64,000 nucleotides of DNA. Source: Hemileia vastatrix (Eukaryota; Basidiomycota; Pucciniomycetes; Pucciniales; Zaghouaniaceae). The stretch covers positions 13,493,212-13,557,211 of the forward strand of contig JASXTE010000008.1 in NCBI GenBank assembly GCA_030280995.1, read 5' to 3'. Positions 11,563 to 24,129 of the stretch are shown here, in pieces. The number at the start of each line of letters is the position of its first letter. Positions within the stretch are counted from its first letter, which is position 1. The position numbers and the translations under genes were made by a program. The notes under the pieces are model-generated. The model was not told the origin of the DNA and made no database searches. It saw only the letters and a list, made by a program, of their open reading frames with translations.

Positions 11563-12802
11563 TGTTGGTCAGTTGTCTAGAAGAAGGTAAGAAAGGGAGA
11601 AGGAAAAGAGGAGGAAAAGAAAATAGGCAAGAAAGGTTTATAGAAAATAAAAGAAATAAAGTAATAATTTATTTAAAGAGAGGAAACGACGAGTTACTTG
11701 AGGGATGACACAAAATGAGGTTTTATTTAATGACAATATTATTTAAAGTAAGGGTTCTGCACGGCAAACACTATAATTACTATCAGACTTAAAGCAACCT
11801 GTAAATAGTTATATAGAATTTAAATTAGAATTTTAATGCTAATAAAAATAATAATAAAACGTATTATATTGACAGTTTGTTCAGATTTGGTTTGTATAGT
11901 AAGTGATGAGGCTACAGGGGATTATCCAAGGCCTTTTTATAGGTAATGGGTCCTCTGAAGCGCCACTACATTTGTAAATACAAGAGTCATAATAAGATGA
12001 AACAAGAAAATAAAAGAATAAGTGAAACATAACAATTTAGAGAAAAATATGAAACAGATAATTAAACCCCAAATAAGAACCAAATTTCCCCACAACTAAT
12101 ACCCAAATCAGTAAGTAAAAATAGTGAGTAACTAAACAAGCCTGAGACATAGGAACTATGAGAAAAATAATTCAAAACAGATGGTACAGTCTGCTTTAAG
12201 GGTTTTTAAGTGAAACAAGAAAAAATATTTTGACGCAACAAAATATATAATCAATTTTTATTTAGTATAAAGAAATTAATTAATTGTTCCAACTATGTAA
12301 TTAAATAATTAATTTAAATGAAACAAGTAATTAATTGATTACTAAATTAAGTTGAGAATTATAATACTATTTTATAAAATATGTATTATAATTTATTTAA
12401 TTTTTTATTGACACAATTAAGGGTCCAAAAAAACAGCGGCAATAATTATGGATAATAGTATATGAAAAAGTATATTTTAATAATTAAATTTAATTAATTA
12501 AAGTAATTACAATTTAAGATAAACATTTGAATATAATTATCTTATAAGTTTTTAATTAATTAATTTATAATTATTAAATAAACAATGTGCCCTTTGTTAT
12601 GGAATATAATTAAATACTTTTAAATTATCTTATAATAAAATTAAAATAATATTTACTTTATTTATATAAAAAAATATTAATATAAATTTATTATGTAATA
12701 TAATATTAATGTTAAATGCATACTCTGCAATTATTATGTCTTTATTTAATTCCAATAAATTGTATGTTTATTTACTGGGCTCCTGGGACAGCCTGGCTGA
12801 CA
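11563..12802 (-). repeat. El-2 3' LTR (1240 bp)
   Basis: On the plus strand it starts TGTTGGTCAGTTGTCTAG and ends CAGCCTGGCTGACA. It is followed by CTCCCTCACTCC, the complement of the purine-rich tract, which identifies it as the 3' LTR of the minus-strand element. It differs from the right-hand copy at about eight sites, mostly in the first 200 bp. Confidence 0.95.
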
Positions 12803-12835
12803 CTCCCTCACTCCAAAAAAAACAATAAAAAAATG

Positions 12836-15800
12836 CTATGATTTTTTCTTTTTATACTTTTTTAATAGAGTAGAAAGGTTTGAAATTTCTTTACCAGGTA
12901 TCCATGCATCATAGTCAGATGACTTATTTTTAAATCTCAATAAATACTCAGTACCTCTTTCAGAAGTGATAATTCTATCATTTAGAATTTTATCAATTTC
13001 TGCAGTTTCTCTGACTTCATGAGCGTTTTTCTTAGGTCTACCTCTTCTTTTTCGAAATAAGTCACTGTTGGAAGTATAAGGTTTTAACAGGGAAATGGGG
13101 AAAACAGGATGTTTTCTATCATATGGAGAGTATAACACAACTTCAACTGCATTATCTCCAATCATTTTTTTTACAAAAAAAGGACACACAAAAGGATCTT
13201 TTAATTTGTTATTACCCTGTAAACTGAAGTGGACAGTAGATATCAACACTTCATAACCCTCTTTAAATGTGTGTTCTTTTTGGGATTTATCCCATCTCTT
13301 CTTCTCATATTCAAATGCTTTATCAATACAAGATTGAGCATGTTCTCTGCACAGTTGTTGCATTTGAACAAAAGATTTGACACCAGGGTGTAATTTCAAT
13401 TTAGGCAATTTACTATTGAGTATTTGAGCAGGAGTATGAGGGACGTAACCTAGCAAAAGATCAAAAGGTTTCTTTTGAGTAACAGAGTGAACAGTGCTAT
13501 TATAAGCAAATTCAAGACCAGGTAATAAGGTGACCCAGTCATGAGTAAATCTGTCATTGTCTTTCTATTCCAATCCAAAGGCACAATACCTTCTAATCAC
13601 ATCGTCTAGAGTTTGAATCATTCTTTCAGCTAGACCATCAGTTTGGGGATGGTAAGCAGTAGATAATTTTAATTCACAACCACATATATTGATTAGAGAC
13701 ATCCAGAATTCAGATGTAAATTTTGGATCTCTGTCAGATATAATGGCTCTAGGGAATCCAACTATATTGAACATATTACACCACCATAAGAAAGCCAAGT
13801 CTTTGGTGGAGACATCTTTATGGGTGGGAACAAATTTGCACATTTTAGTAAATCTATCCACTATTAAACAACAAGAATTATAATTTTCTTTACCTGCAAT
13901 AGGAAGACCAGTTACAAAATCCATATTAATGATTTTCCAGGGAGCATCAGGTGCTTCAATTTGCTGTAAAAACCCTGCACTCTCACCAGTCATTCTTTTG
14001 GATTTCTGGCATGATTCACAAGATTCAACATATAATTTTGCATCTTCAGACATATTAGCCCACCAAGCAGTGTTTTTGAGTCTAATCAGTGTCTTCTCAA
14101 GATCAAAATGACCAGCTAACATGTCATCATGACAAAGTTTGAGGATAATTTCTTTCATAGAAGGAGAAATTACAATTACATTAGTAAGCTTTCTTCTATA
14201 ATAAATATATCCATCTTCAATAGAAAACTATCCTTTACTCAAAGCATTTTGATACTTTGCAGGAAGAGTTTTTATCAAAGCTTGAATTGAAGCATTCTTA
14301 GGATCATTTAAGATAGTAACAAATTTATTTAAATCAGAATCTTTATCATATGAATCCAGTATTAATTGTAATAACTCTTCTTCCATATCAACTATAAATA
14401 CACCATTAATATGAACAGTATCATCTTCAGGTACATAAGCAGGATTTGAGTCATTATTTGGCAGAGGCAATCTAGACAGCATATCAACATTGGAGTGAAC
14501 ATTTCCAGCCCTATGGATAATTGTCATCCGTCCTCTGTATTCTTGGAAAGCAAGTTGCCACCTGAACATATTTCTATTAGGTGTTTTCAGGTTTAAGAGG
14601 GACTTCACAGCACTACAGTCAGTTACCAATTCAAATTTTTGGTCATCTAGATAGTAATGAAGCTTCTCAAGAGACCAAACAACTGCTAAGCACTCTAATT
14701 GAGTGGCACCATATTTCAATTCACTATTTCTCAAGGTTCTTGAAATATAACAAATTACAACTTCTGAGGGTTTATCATTTATAATTTGTTTCTGGTGAAG
14801 GGCAGCACCCAGACCAACAAAGCTAGCATCTGTGTATAGGACAAAAGGTTTGTTGAAATCTGGAAGAGTCAATATAGGGGCTGTCATTAAGCAGCTTTTT
14901 AATGTATAAAAAGATTTTTGACAGTCATTATTCCAGAGAAAGGCAACATCTTTTCTGGTCAGTTTTGTAAGAGGCAAGGCTATGACCTGATAATTTTTAA
15001 TATACTGTCTATAATAGCCACACATACCCAAAAAACTTTGGATTTCTCTTTCAGAAGTTGGTGCTTTCACATTTTGAATGGCAGAAATTTGTTTTGGTCT
15101 ACACAAATTTGTAAGCCTGACACAACATGGCCAAGGACTTTCAAGGATTGAAAACCAAATTTACACTTTTTTAAGGACATGGTCATATTGAATTCATCCA
15201 TTTTTTGGAAAACTCTATTTAAGTGAATCATATGTTCATCAAAAGTTTTAGAAAAAGTTATAATGTCATCAATATAAACCATGAGCCATCCTTCAATTAT
15301 TTCCTGATGGAAAGTGTTATCCATGACTTTTTGAAAAACTGAAGGAGCATTTTTAGGGTTAAATGGCATCCTAACATACTTATATATTCCCATATGAGTA
15401 GCAATAAGCAAAAATCTTTGAGAATTTTTCTCAACTTGAACTTGATGATATCCTTTATTACCATCCAGAAAACTAATAAATTTTGCACCTTTCAAGGTAG
15501 CATGTATTGAATTAATTCTGGGTAAAGGATAAATATCATCAACAGTATAAGTTTTTAAAGCTCTGTAATCTCCACATAATCTAGCTTTATCTTTTTCATA
15601 AGAAATCATGACTGGGGAGATGACACAATATTTGGGGGTGACATCAGTTAATCACCTTGCAAGGTAGCATGTATTGAATTATTTCAGGGTAAAGGATAGA
15701 TATCATCAAAAGTATAAGTGTTCAATGCTCTGTTATCACCAAATAATCTAGCCTTTTCTTTTTCATAAGAAATCAAGACTGGGGAGATAACACAATAATT

Positions 15801-16631
15801 GGGGGTGACATCCAGTTTCTCAATGATATTCATTTTTAATAATGTGGCAATATTATCTTCAATATCCTTTCTTTTTGTTGGAGAAGCAGGATATGGTTTT
15901 TTCTTAAGACTAGGAGGGATATCACTCAAGTTACAGGATAAGGTAATTTTCATTTCTTCCTGAACAATTCCTAAGACATGAGAACCATGAGCAAAAGCCA
16001 TAGGGAAAGAGGTAATTGAGGCAATAATAGAATCCTTTTGTTCACTAGTTAACTGATCACCAAAAAAAGGAGTATTTATTTCATTTAATAAATCATCCAT
16101 TTCAATTTTTGTTCTGCCTTTACACTGGATTAGTGAGTTACAAGACTTTAACAGATGCCCATAAGGTTTTTTAGAGGAGGAAATTTTGAATTTCCTTTTG
16201 CCATTCAATCCTAAGGTGAAACAATTATTAGCTGGGTCCAATTTTACACCAAACCTGGTTAAAATATCATTACTCATAATAAACCAATTGCTTAAATTAT
16301 CATTTTGCATGACAACAAATTCACAAATAGCTCTGATAAAACCACCATTATATTTGAAGCATACAGAGGTTTTGTATTTGCCAATAGGAATTAAGGTAGA
16401 ACCATACCCTCTCCATTTTTCAGAAGTTATAGGTAATAATTTACTCAAATAATCCTTATCTACTGAAGTTAAAGCCTTTTCAGAGACTACACTTCTGCCA
16501 GCACCAGAGTCTAGAACCACATCAACATTCTTACCATTAATGATAACAGCTGCTTTTAAGGGGGATATGGATATAGAATTGTTAGTAATATCTTTAATTA
16601 TTTCAGCATTTTTCACTGAAGATAAATCCAA
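12836..16631 (-). pseudogene. El-2 pol: protease, RT, RNase H, integrase, chromodomain (broken)
   Basis: All chromovirus Pol domains are present on the minus strand but in several pieces. 15684-16631 carries protease (VVLDSGAG site) and the start of RT. 15067-15609 has the RT palm with YIDDIITFS. 14228-15106 has the RT end and RNase H (YTDAS). 13565-14158 has the integrase zinc finger and core (SDRDPKF, HPQTDGLAE). 12836-13456 has the integrase C-terminus, the RGRPKK motif and the chromodomain. Breaks: a duplication at 15650-15660, a frameshift near 15090, TAG after LSKG near 14230, a stop after FGLE near 13566, and a frameshift near 13456. Catalytic residues that can be seen are intact. The protein could not be made as one chain. 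Confidence 0.92.
15497..15812. repeat. Divergent tandem duplication inside El-2 RT
   Basis: About 150 bp encoding the start of the RT domain occurs twice: 15497-15648 and 15662-15812, separated by a short non-matching stretch. By eye the copies differ at about 15 positions (about 10%). The left copy is close to the El-3 sequence; the right copy is of a more distant lineage and continues into protease and gag. This looks like a junction between two different parental elements, not a simple duplication. Confidence 0.75.
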
Positions 16632-16675
16632 TACACATTCTTCAGATATATTATCTAAATAATGGACATCCTGTT

Positions 16676-19167
16676 CTAAAATTCAAAAATCTTTAACAGA
16701 GTCATTGCCATAGGAGATATTACTTTCACAATCACTAGAACAATTATTGAAATCAATTTCAGCTTCATCAGTGTCTTCATTTTGTTCAACAAGATGAATT
16801 TTCTTGTCACAAACATGACCCTTTTGCCATGGTTTGTTACATTTTTAACAAGTATTTGTTGCATATTTTTTAGGTGCAACTGGGGCAGAGGGTTTACCAG
16901 ATTTTTCTGGGAGCATTGTAGAAGGTTTATTCTGATCATTATAAGATTTACCAAGGTAATTCTTTGGTTCATATCTATGGTTGAGCAGTACTTCATTACA
17001 GATATTAATGAAAGAAGAATTTTCCCTTACATGCTCAGTTCTAGCCACAATCAAATCTCTAAGAGAATTTGGTAATTTATACAAGATTTTATCTCTCCAA
17101 ATATCATAATCCATCTTTGGATCAATTGCTCTTAGGATTTTTGTTACTTTCATAAGAAAAACAATGGGCTTTTCAACATAGGAGGATACATATCTAGTAT
17201 TCTCATGCAGTCTTTGCTGAGCCAACCTGAATTTTGAACCACCAAACTGATTCTCAATCAAGGATTTCAAATCATTCCATGTATAATGATTGTTATCCAA
17301 AAGGAAAGATTCATACCACATCAAGGCTACATTGGAAAATAAAGAAATTAGCTTAGAAACAATTTCCTCATCAGGTAGTTTATAAGATCTGTTTAAATTA
17401 TCAATTCTTTGGATAAAGTGTTGCCAATCAGAAGAAGAATCACCATCAAAGGTAGGATATTGGTCCAACTTAGGCCAAATTTCTGACTACTGGGATGGTT
17501 TATTTTTTGTTTGATTTGTTCATCATTATTAATTCCTGAAGTTTAGCCAGGTGTTCAGAAATCTCATTATTTACAGAAACAGCTGGTGCATGACCATCAC
17601 AAGATTTTTAGCTAGTAGCAAAAGATTTTACAGACTCATTGTCAATTTGTTTAATGGTTGAAATATGGGGAAGAAAGGAGGAACTCTGCTCAGGTTCTTT
17701 TTCTTTATTTTTATGCAGTTTATGGACAGAATTCTCATTCATACCATTATTGATGGTTAAGGTTGAGAATTTTTCCTGCAGGTCAGACACATAGTTTCTT
17801 ATCCTTGGAATTTCAGACATCTGGTCATTTAATTTTGCAAGAGATAGAACATTTCTGTACTCAGAAACTGTGTGTTTGGCACTTAGTGCATGGAAATCAT
17901 TCTTTAGCTTTTTAAACTCATTTTGTAGAGATTTTATTTCACATTTTAATGAATAATTTTCTTCAATAAGGGGTTTTAATTCACTCAAGGTCTTTTGTAG
18001 ATTGATATTTTTATCTGAGATAGCTCTATGGTCACTCCTTATTTGTTTTTGTTGGCTAAGAATAATATTCAAGGTTTCTTTGATTTTAAAATAAGCTGTA
18101 TCATGTACAGAAGAACTTACTTTACCTTTCAAATGCAAATTATTTAATCTATCATTCTCATGGATTAACACGTCTCTCAAATGTTTGTCTTTTACAACAT
18201 TAAAATCAAGGGTATCTTTTAGTATTTCTTCAGAAGTTTTCTCAATTAAGGTATAGACTTCAGGGGAAACAGAATCATTCTTAATTGAAAGAGAAGGATT
18301 AATTAAAGAAGTAGAAGTTAAATGTAAAGGTTCATCAAATGACAATTTGCTAATTACATTAATACAGCTACTAGTTACAGGAAGCTGTCTTTTAACAGGT
18401 TTAACTGTTTTTTCACCATGTTCAATAATATTACCAGCAGAAGAAGTCTTATTAGAAAACATACCCAAGTGACTATCAACCAAATTACTTACCATGGCAG
18501 AGGAGGAAACTTCCCATGAGACTGGGTTTGGGATTGTGCTTGGGCCTTCTTTCTCCTGCCTTGTTGGTAAGGATGAGGAGGATGGAAATTGGGTGTTCTG
18601 GATGGGCCAGGCTGATGATGAGGAGGATGTTGAACATTCTGCTGGTAGTGACTCATTAGATAATCCCATTTCCATTGCTTTACTTCCATAGTACTCTGAT
18701 TTTGGATGGAGGAGCTGGGGGGCTGTGAAGGTTGAGCCTGAAACTGAGGCTGATTGGGAGGCAACTGAGGAGGGGCCTGGGCCTGATTTTGGTTCCTGAG
18801 TTCCTGAACTTGATCCCACAAGGTGTCTACTTTTGCCTTGTATTTTATGTTTTCTGTCTTCAGTTCTTTGATGTGACTGGACAGATTGCTTATTTGCTGG
18901 GGCAGAGGAAGCTTTTTTATTTTGAATCCTTTTGGAAGACCTTCTTGAGGTACTGGAGTATTTACTTCCTTCTGTTGTGCTGGGGGAAGCAGGTTTGATT
19001 TGTTTACTTCTCTTGTCATTTCCACATCTTGAATTATGTGAATATTTCTTGTTAGCATAAGATTTTTTATGTTCAACTTTAGAAGAACTCACAGTATCAG
19101 CATCATAATCAATTTCAATTTCATCCACTTGCATGTTATCCATTTTCTCAGCCAAATTGTTGGACAT
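16676..19167 (-). pseudogene. El-2 gag (broken)
   Basis: Gag starts at ATG 19167 (MSNNLAEKMDN) and stays open for 519 codons to a TAA at 17608, where El-3 has Lys. A further open segment at 16845-17468 covers the capsid-like region (WYESFLLDN, QFGGSKF) and ends just at the first Cys of the zinc knuckle (TNTC then stop). An overlapping segment 16676-16996 lies in another frame. In order the protein has an acidic N-terminus, a Ser/Gln-rich stretch that overlaps another ORF, a long coiled coil (about residues 330-470), the capsid-like part and a CX2C-type knuckle. At the gag-pol border the codon equivalent to the El-3 TAA reads GAA, so gag and pol were originally one frame. Confidence 0.88.
18489..19076 (-). 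CDS. El-2 overlapping frame, coiled-coil P/Q-rich protein (195 codons)
   Basis: This ORF lies in another frame inside the 5' third of gag. From residue 17 (DVEMT) to the C-terminal GKFPPLPW it matches the El-3 ORF, with only about 10 substitutions and one indel over the last 150 residues. It has a basic GFKIKKLPL segment, an amphipathic ISNLSSHIKEL...VDTLWDQVQEL stretch, a P/Q-rich region and QWKWDYLMSHY. In El-3 the frame is reached by a 64-nt intron from the gag ATG. In El-2 the donor is GTGAGT at 19092 and the branch site GCTAAC is kept, but the acceptor reads CAAGAT instead of CAGGAT, so in-frame splicing looks lost. Function is unknown. The frame stops at TAA inside ATGGTAA. Confidence 0.6.
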   Translation of the reverse strand: MNIKNLMLTRNIHIIQDVEMTREVNKSNLLPPAQQKEVNTPVPQEGLPKGFKIKKLPLPQQISNLSSHIKELKTENIKYKAKVDTLWDQVQELRNQNQAQAPPQLPPNQPQFQAQPSQPPSSSIQNQSTMEVKQWKWDYLMSHYQQNVQHPPHHQPGPSRTPNFHPPHPYQQGRRKKAQAQSQTQSHGKFPPLPW

Positions 19168-19862
19168 AATAGTGGGAAGATTAATTTCTAAAAAAAAAAT
19201 TAATAAAATTCAGTTAATAATTTGCTCCAAATATTAAAAAAAATTTTTTTTTATTAATTAAATTATATAAAAAAAATATTTTTTTTTAATATAAAGTAAT
19301 ATTTATAAAAAATAATTAATAAAATGCACTGCAGAGGAAAATTGGGAATAAACAATTTAAGTTATATCAACCAATTAATTAAATTACCAAAATTAAATAT
19401 GGCAATTTATGGGACTAAGTACAAAGTACTATTTAAGTCAACCAAAATTAAATAAAAATTAATAATAAAAGAAATTAATTTAATAATTCAATTTTTATTA
19501 ATAAGAATGTTAATTTCTTCTAGGACTAAGAGGAATTAAACACTCTATAATGGTCAACTAGGAAAAAAAATATATATATAATAAATGAACACTTACACTC
19601 AGTGAATCAGCAATTAAGCCACAATCACTGTTATTGCAGTAAAAGTATAGTAATATGAGTGAGAGGTGCAAAGGTTGACTTACTATGGTGATCAGAAAAT
19701 CTCTTCAAAATAATAGATGAATTAATTTAATATAAACCTAATAGATCGAACCCAAGTTCGAAACACGGTCGCAGCAAAAGTTTCTTTTTTGCTGGGTGGT
19801 CCGTGCGCTATGTTGTTCTTCTGAAGTATTGATTGTCGTCATCGTTAGGAAAGGCTCCTACT
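19168..19862 (-). other. El-2 5' untranslated leader
   Basis: The stretch between the 5' LTR and the gag ATG is AT-rich and has no ORF. Near 19745-19770 it contains TCGAACCCAAGTTCGA, a 6-bp inverted repeat with a CCAA loop, also present in El-3 (48639-48654). Directly next to the LTR, the minus strand reads AGTAGGAGCCTTTCC. This lacks the TGG start of a usual tRNA primer-binding site, so the priming mode is not clear. Confidence 0.6.
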
Positions 19863-21102
19863 TGTTGGCCAGTTGTCTAGAAGAAGGTAAGAAAGGGAGA
19901 AGGAAAAGAGGAGTAAAAGAAAATAGGCAAGAAAGGTTTATAGTAAATAAAAGAAATAAAGTAATAATTTATTTAAAGAGAGGCAACAACGAGTTACCTG
20001 AGGGATGACACAAAATGAGGTTTTATTTAATGACAATATTATTTAAAGTAAGGGTTCTGCGCGGCAAACACTATAATTACTATCAGACTTAAAGCAACCT
20101 GTAAATAGTTATATAGAATTTAAATTAGAATTTTAATGCTAATAAAAATAATAATAAAACGTATTATATTGACAGTTTGTTCAGATTTGGTTTGTATAGT
20201 AAGTGATGAGGCTACAGGGGATTATCCAAGGCCTTTTTATAGGTAATGGGTCCTCTGAAGCGCCACTACATTTGTAAATACAAGAGTCATAATAAGATGA
20301 AACAAGAAAATAAAAGAATAAGTGAAACATAACAATTTAGAGAAAAATATGAAACAGATAATTAAACCCCAAATAAGAACCAAATTTCCCCACAACTAAT
20401 ACCCAAATCAGTAAGTAAAAATAGTGAGTAACTAAACAAGCCTGAGACATAGGAACTATGAGAAAAATAATTCAAAACAGATGGTACAGTCTGCTTTAAG
20501 GGTTTTTAAGTGAAACAAGAAAAAATATTTTGACGCAACAAAATATATAATCAATTTTTATTTAGTATAAAGAAATTAATTAATTGTTCCAACTATGTAA
20601 TTAAATAATTAATTTAAATGAAACAAGTAATTAATTGATTACTAAATTAAGTTGAGAATTATAATACTATTTTATAAAATATGTATTATAATTTATTTAA
20701 TTTTTTATTGACACAATTAAGGGTCCAAAAAAACAGCGGCAATAATTATGGATAATAGTATATGAAAAAGTATATTTTAATAATTAAATTTAATTAATTA
20801 AAGTAATCACAATTTAAGATAAACATTTGAATATAATTATCTTATAAGTTTTTAATTAATTAATTTATAATTATTAAATAAACAATGTGCCCTTTGTTAT
20901 GGAATATAATTAAATACTTTTAAATTATCTTATAATAAAATTAAAATAATATTTACTTTATTTATATAAAAAAATATTAATATAAATTTATTATGTAATA
21001 TAATATTAATGTTAAATGCATACTCTGCAATTATTATGTCTTTATTTAATTCCAATAAATTGTATGTTTATTTACTGGGCTCCTGGGACAGCCTGGCTGA
21101 CA
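19863..21102 (-). repeat. El-2 5' LTR (1240 bp)
   Basis: The plus strand reads from TGTTGGCCAGTTGTCTAG to CCTGGCTGACA, followed by the TTCTA target duplication. It is the upstream LTR of the minus-strand element and holds its promoter. It differs from the left LTR at about eight positions. Confidence 0.95.
20205..20275 (-). promoter_or_regulatory. El-2 core promoter (TATA block)
   Basis: On the minus strand the order is AGTGGCGCTTCAGAGGACCC, then CCTATAAAAAGGCC (TATA 20234-20241), then GGATAATCCCCTGTAGCC. It is the same block as in the other LTR-A copies, placed to drive gag-pol. Confidence 0.7.
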
Positions 21103-22489
21103 TTCTACCACATTCAATCACCCACCAACCTTCTATATAAAAAAAGACAAACAGGCTCACTGGCTTCTTGGCTAATTAAAAAACTACAAAACCATCCCTC
21201 CTCTCTAAAAATTGAACAGAAATGAAATGACAAGAACTATGCAGCCACCCTCACTTTTCTATTAACTATCCTTCCAAAACCACTTCCAAATTTCTAAAAT
21301 ATACTTTAAGGATATTTATTAAAGAATTTATTATTACTTATCTATTAATTACTTTTTTTTTCAGAATTTTTTAAAAATATTCCTCAGTTTTTATTGAAGT
21401 AATAATTACTCTAATTGGGGTTTTTCAGAAAATTTCAAGTTTATTTATTTTAAATTATGTGAGTTTTTTTAAATTTTTGAATAAATTTTATGAGGTTTAT
21501 TTGACCATTTAAAATCTTTCTCAGAAAAAAATGGCTGTTTCTTCTGATCCAAGCCTTACACCTCTATCTTCATTTTTATCTTCTTTAACATCTTTCAAAA
21601 TTCTTCTCACAATGATCACCAAGAAACAAAAGCACCTCCAGATTTTCAGTCTTTTAAAGAATTCACACATTTTTGGTGCTAGTTTCAGATCATTCAAAAG
21701 TTAATCCAAAAAACTGACAAGGTACAAAGATGGTAAAAGCAATAAATTTGATAAAACTTTAGGTGGATCAAAAAATATGGGAATTTGTAAATTCATGAAA
21801 TATTAAATATTCTTTCATTAATTTTTAATAAATAAATCTCATATTTTAATTTAACAAACTAAAGTAATGGGTTAACAACCTTGTTTTATGTAACAGGTAA
21901 TCATGAGAAAATTAATTTTTTTTCTGGAGGTTTCTCTAGCATATACCTGTGGAAAGTCTCAAACTTTTTTTCTAGACTTGATCTTCATTTTGGCTTGAGG
22001 AATTGTCATTATTTTAAAACTAGTAAATTTGACTTATCTTTTTTTATATATTTAATTATATTAAATTTTGGAGATTTTTACCCTTACTTCAAAATAATTC
22101 AGGGGAGGTTATTGCTAAATTTTTAGATCTGACATGCAAAATTGATGACTTGAAATTTTTTTTTGTGATATCCACCCCTTACCTCAATGAAATGCAGGGG
22201 GGGAGGGGGGGTATTTCCAAATTATCAAAACAGATATAGAATTTTTTTGACTTAGCTTTATTTAGAGATGAAAGTTGGTGGTCAGGTGATAAAAGTATGT
22301 TGATGATGAGGATTTTAGCACATTTTTCAGTATTACTTTACAATCTGAAATTCCAAAAGTGTAATATTTTAGAGTCCAGTAAGGAAAAATGGTATTATCA
22401 TAATCTCATGGTATAACTATTTTTGATAAGATTATAAGTATCTATTAAAGTTGTTCCCCAATGATTAACCAAAAAAAAGACAATCAATT
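21103..22489. other. AT-rich DNA without recognisable gene
   Basis: No gene is visible. About 22168-22250 contains GATATCCACCCCTTACCTCAA, a run of G with one A, and TTTTTTTGACTTAG. In inverted order these match pieces of the repeat at 52020-52215 (TTCTAAGTCAAAAA, ACCCTCCCCTG, TATTGAAGTAGGGG), so a short dispersed repeat is present. Small ORFs here are not convincing. Confidence 0.5.
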
Positions 22490-23841
22490 AAAAAATTCAA
22501 TTAATTTTTTAATGTTCTCATAATATTGGCCATTTTTTACGCATTCTATAATAAATTTTTTTTAATTAAATTTTCTTGCTTTTTCAAATCACAACTATTG
22601 ATTTCTCTTTGAAAATCACAGTCTTTTATTTTCTCTGGGTGAGGATAAAATCTTTCCATCTCCTCTGCATCAAATCTGGCTTTTTCAAAATTTGATTGAA
22701 GCCAAAAAGATTTTACTCTAAATATAAGGCCTGTTGATCTTTCATTAGCCTATGGTCAAACTTCATCTTTTAAAAGTCAAGGGCTTTTTCTGCAATAGAG
22801 AATTTTGCTCATGAAATTGAATAAATAAATAAATAAATAAGTTATTGGAGAAGATACATAGTGACCGAATCTTACTCATATCTTTTTTCTCAAAATAATA
22901 TTCAAGGAAAAAAAAGAGCTGATTGAAATATTTCATAAATTTTAAGAAGGCTTCAACCTCATTGAAGTTGAGTTTTGAAACTATATTTTGGAGTTTGAGC
23001 TAGAGGGTTCAGGATGTTCATTTAAAGTAGATTCCAAAGAAGGATTATCATTTCCAGAATTGCTATTTTTTTTGAAATTTGAGCTTGAGTTGGAGGAGAC
23101 TAAAATAAATTATGATAAATTCAGCATAGAATTCATGAAAACAGAAAAATTAAAGATTCATCAAAGAATTTTGACTATGAGGACTCAGATCTTGCCAAAA
23201 TAATTTCTCTACCTCATAGTTGGGATCATCTTCAGTTGAACTATGGTTAAAAGCTAGAGGGGATTGATGCCCTTTAAGTACAGGTGTTTTGGGAGGATTA
23301 TTAGTTGGCTGAGAACCAGAGGGTTTATCCTTGGTAGTATTGTGTATAAAACAAGGTTTGACATCAACTTGGGAACCAAATTAAATATCCATTTCCTCAT
23401 AGAAAGAACACATGACATTGAAATTTTTGGAAAAAGTAGTAATTCTATTCTCCAAATCATCATCATAAATACCAAAGCCAATGGAAGTAGAAGAAAAATG
23501 AGCCTTCTTATATTTTGATTAATAATTATTGAACCTCTCCTTCATTTGCTTAGGATTGATGTCAAGACTCCATTTTGTTTTCTATATTACTTTATTTTCC
23601 ACCAACAAAAAGACATTGGCCTTTTATGAAGGTAGAGCTCCAATTGGGTTGGACTTCTCAATTCCAAAACATGCATCATAATTTGATTTAATTTTGAGGA
23701 AGTTGATTATGATGAGATAATCTTCTTTTTCAAGATTTCCAGACTTTGATTTCTCAGGTGAGGGTCTTGAATTACAGGAAGACCATTGTGATGAAGCATT
23801 TTTTGAGTTGCCTATTGAGATTTGTATTTTCTGGGAGGCAT
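22490..23841 (-). pseudogene. Decayed Myb/SANT-like DNA-binding protein gene
   Basis: The minus strand, read across several stops and frameshifts, gives a coherent protein. It begins MPPRKYKSQ at 23841, then comes a segment with EDYLIIINFL and YDACFG, NPKQMKERFNNY, STSIGFGIYDDD, a region with MCSFYEEMD, and a C-terminal part rich in charged residues (FDAEEMERFYP, DCDFQREI). This order resembles the Myb/SANT-like proteins that are greatly expanded in rust fungi and often carried by transposons. That match is from memory of the family, not from a search. It has at least five in-frame stops. Whether it was a host gene or transposon cargo cannot be told. Confidence 0.5.
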
Positions 23842-24129
23842 TATAAAACAGGTATGTTATAAGAAAATAGATTAAGAGTTTGAAAAATTAAAAAAAGGGG
23901 AAAAAACATACCTGGTTAAAATGTTGCAATGAAATGTTTCAAACATCTGTGAGGGGTGTGTTCCAAGGATTGATGAGGGGATTAGAGGTATGGGTGTTAC
24001 ATGTGATGTGGATGGTGTGGGAAAGGAAAGGATGAAGTGGAAAACATGTGGTTTGGAAAAAATTGGTAAAAAAGTGCTGATTTGAGGTCATAACTGACAC
24101 CCATATTTGAAATAAATGACTTTTTTGCA

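Larger units (their letters stand above)
11563..21102 (-). mobile_element. El-2: complete family-A chromovirus, coding region broken
   Basis: This is a full-length Ty3/Gypsy element in minus orientation, 9540 bp, bounded by two 1240-bp LTRs and a perfect 5-bp target-site duplication TTCTA (11558-11562 and 21103-21107). The two LTRs differ at about eight positions by eye (about 99.4% identity), so insertion is fairly recent. Gag and Pol nevertheless contain stops and frameshifts, and RT contains a divergent internal duplication. It was probably mobilised by proteins supplied in trans, or was inactivated soon after insertion. Confidence 0.95.

Noticed and set aside
19745..19790. tRNA-like fragment (TTCGAA, GGTTCGA) in the family-A leader
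   Set aside because: No foldable cloverleaf or T-stem pairing; the motif is explained by a 6-bp inverted repeat.
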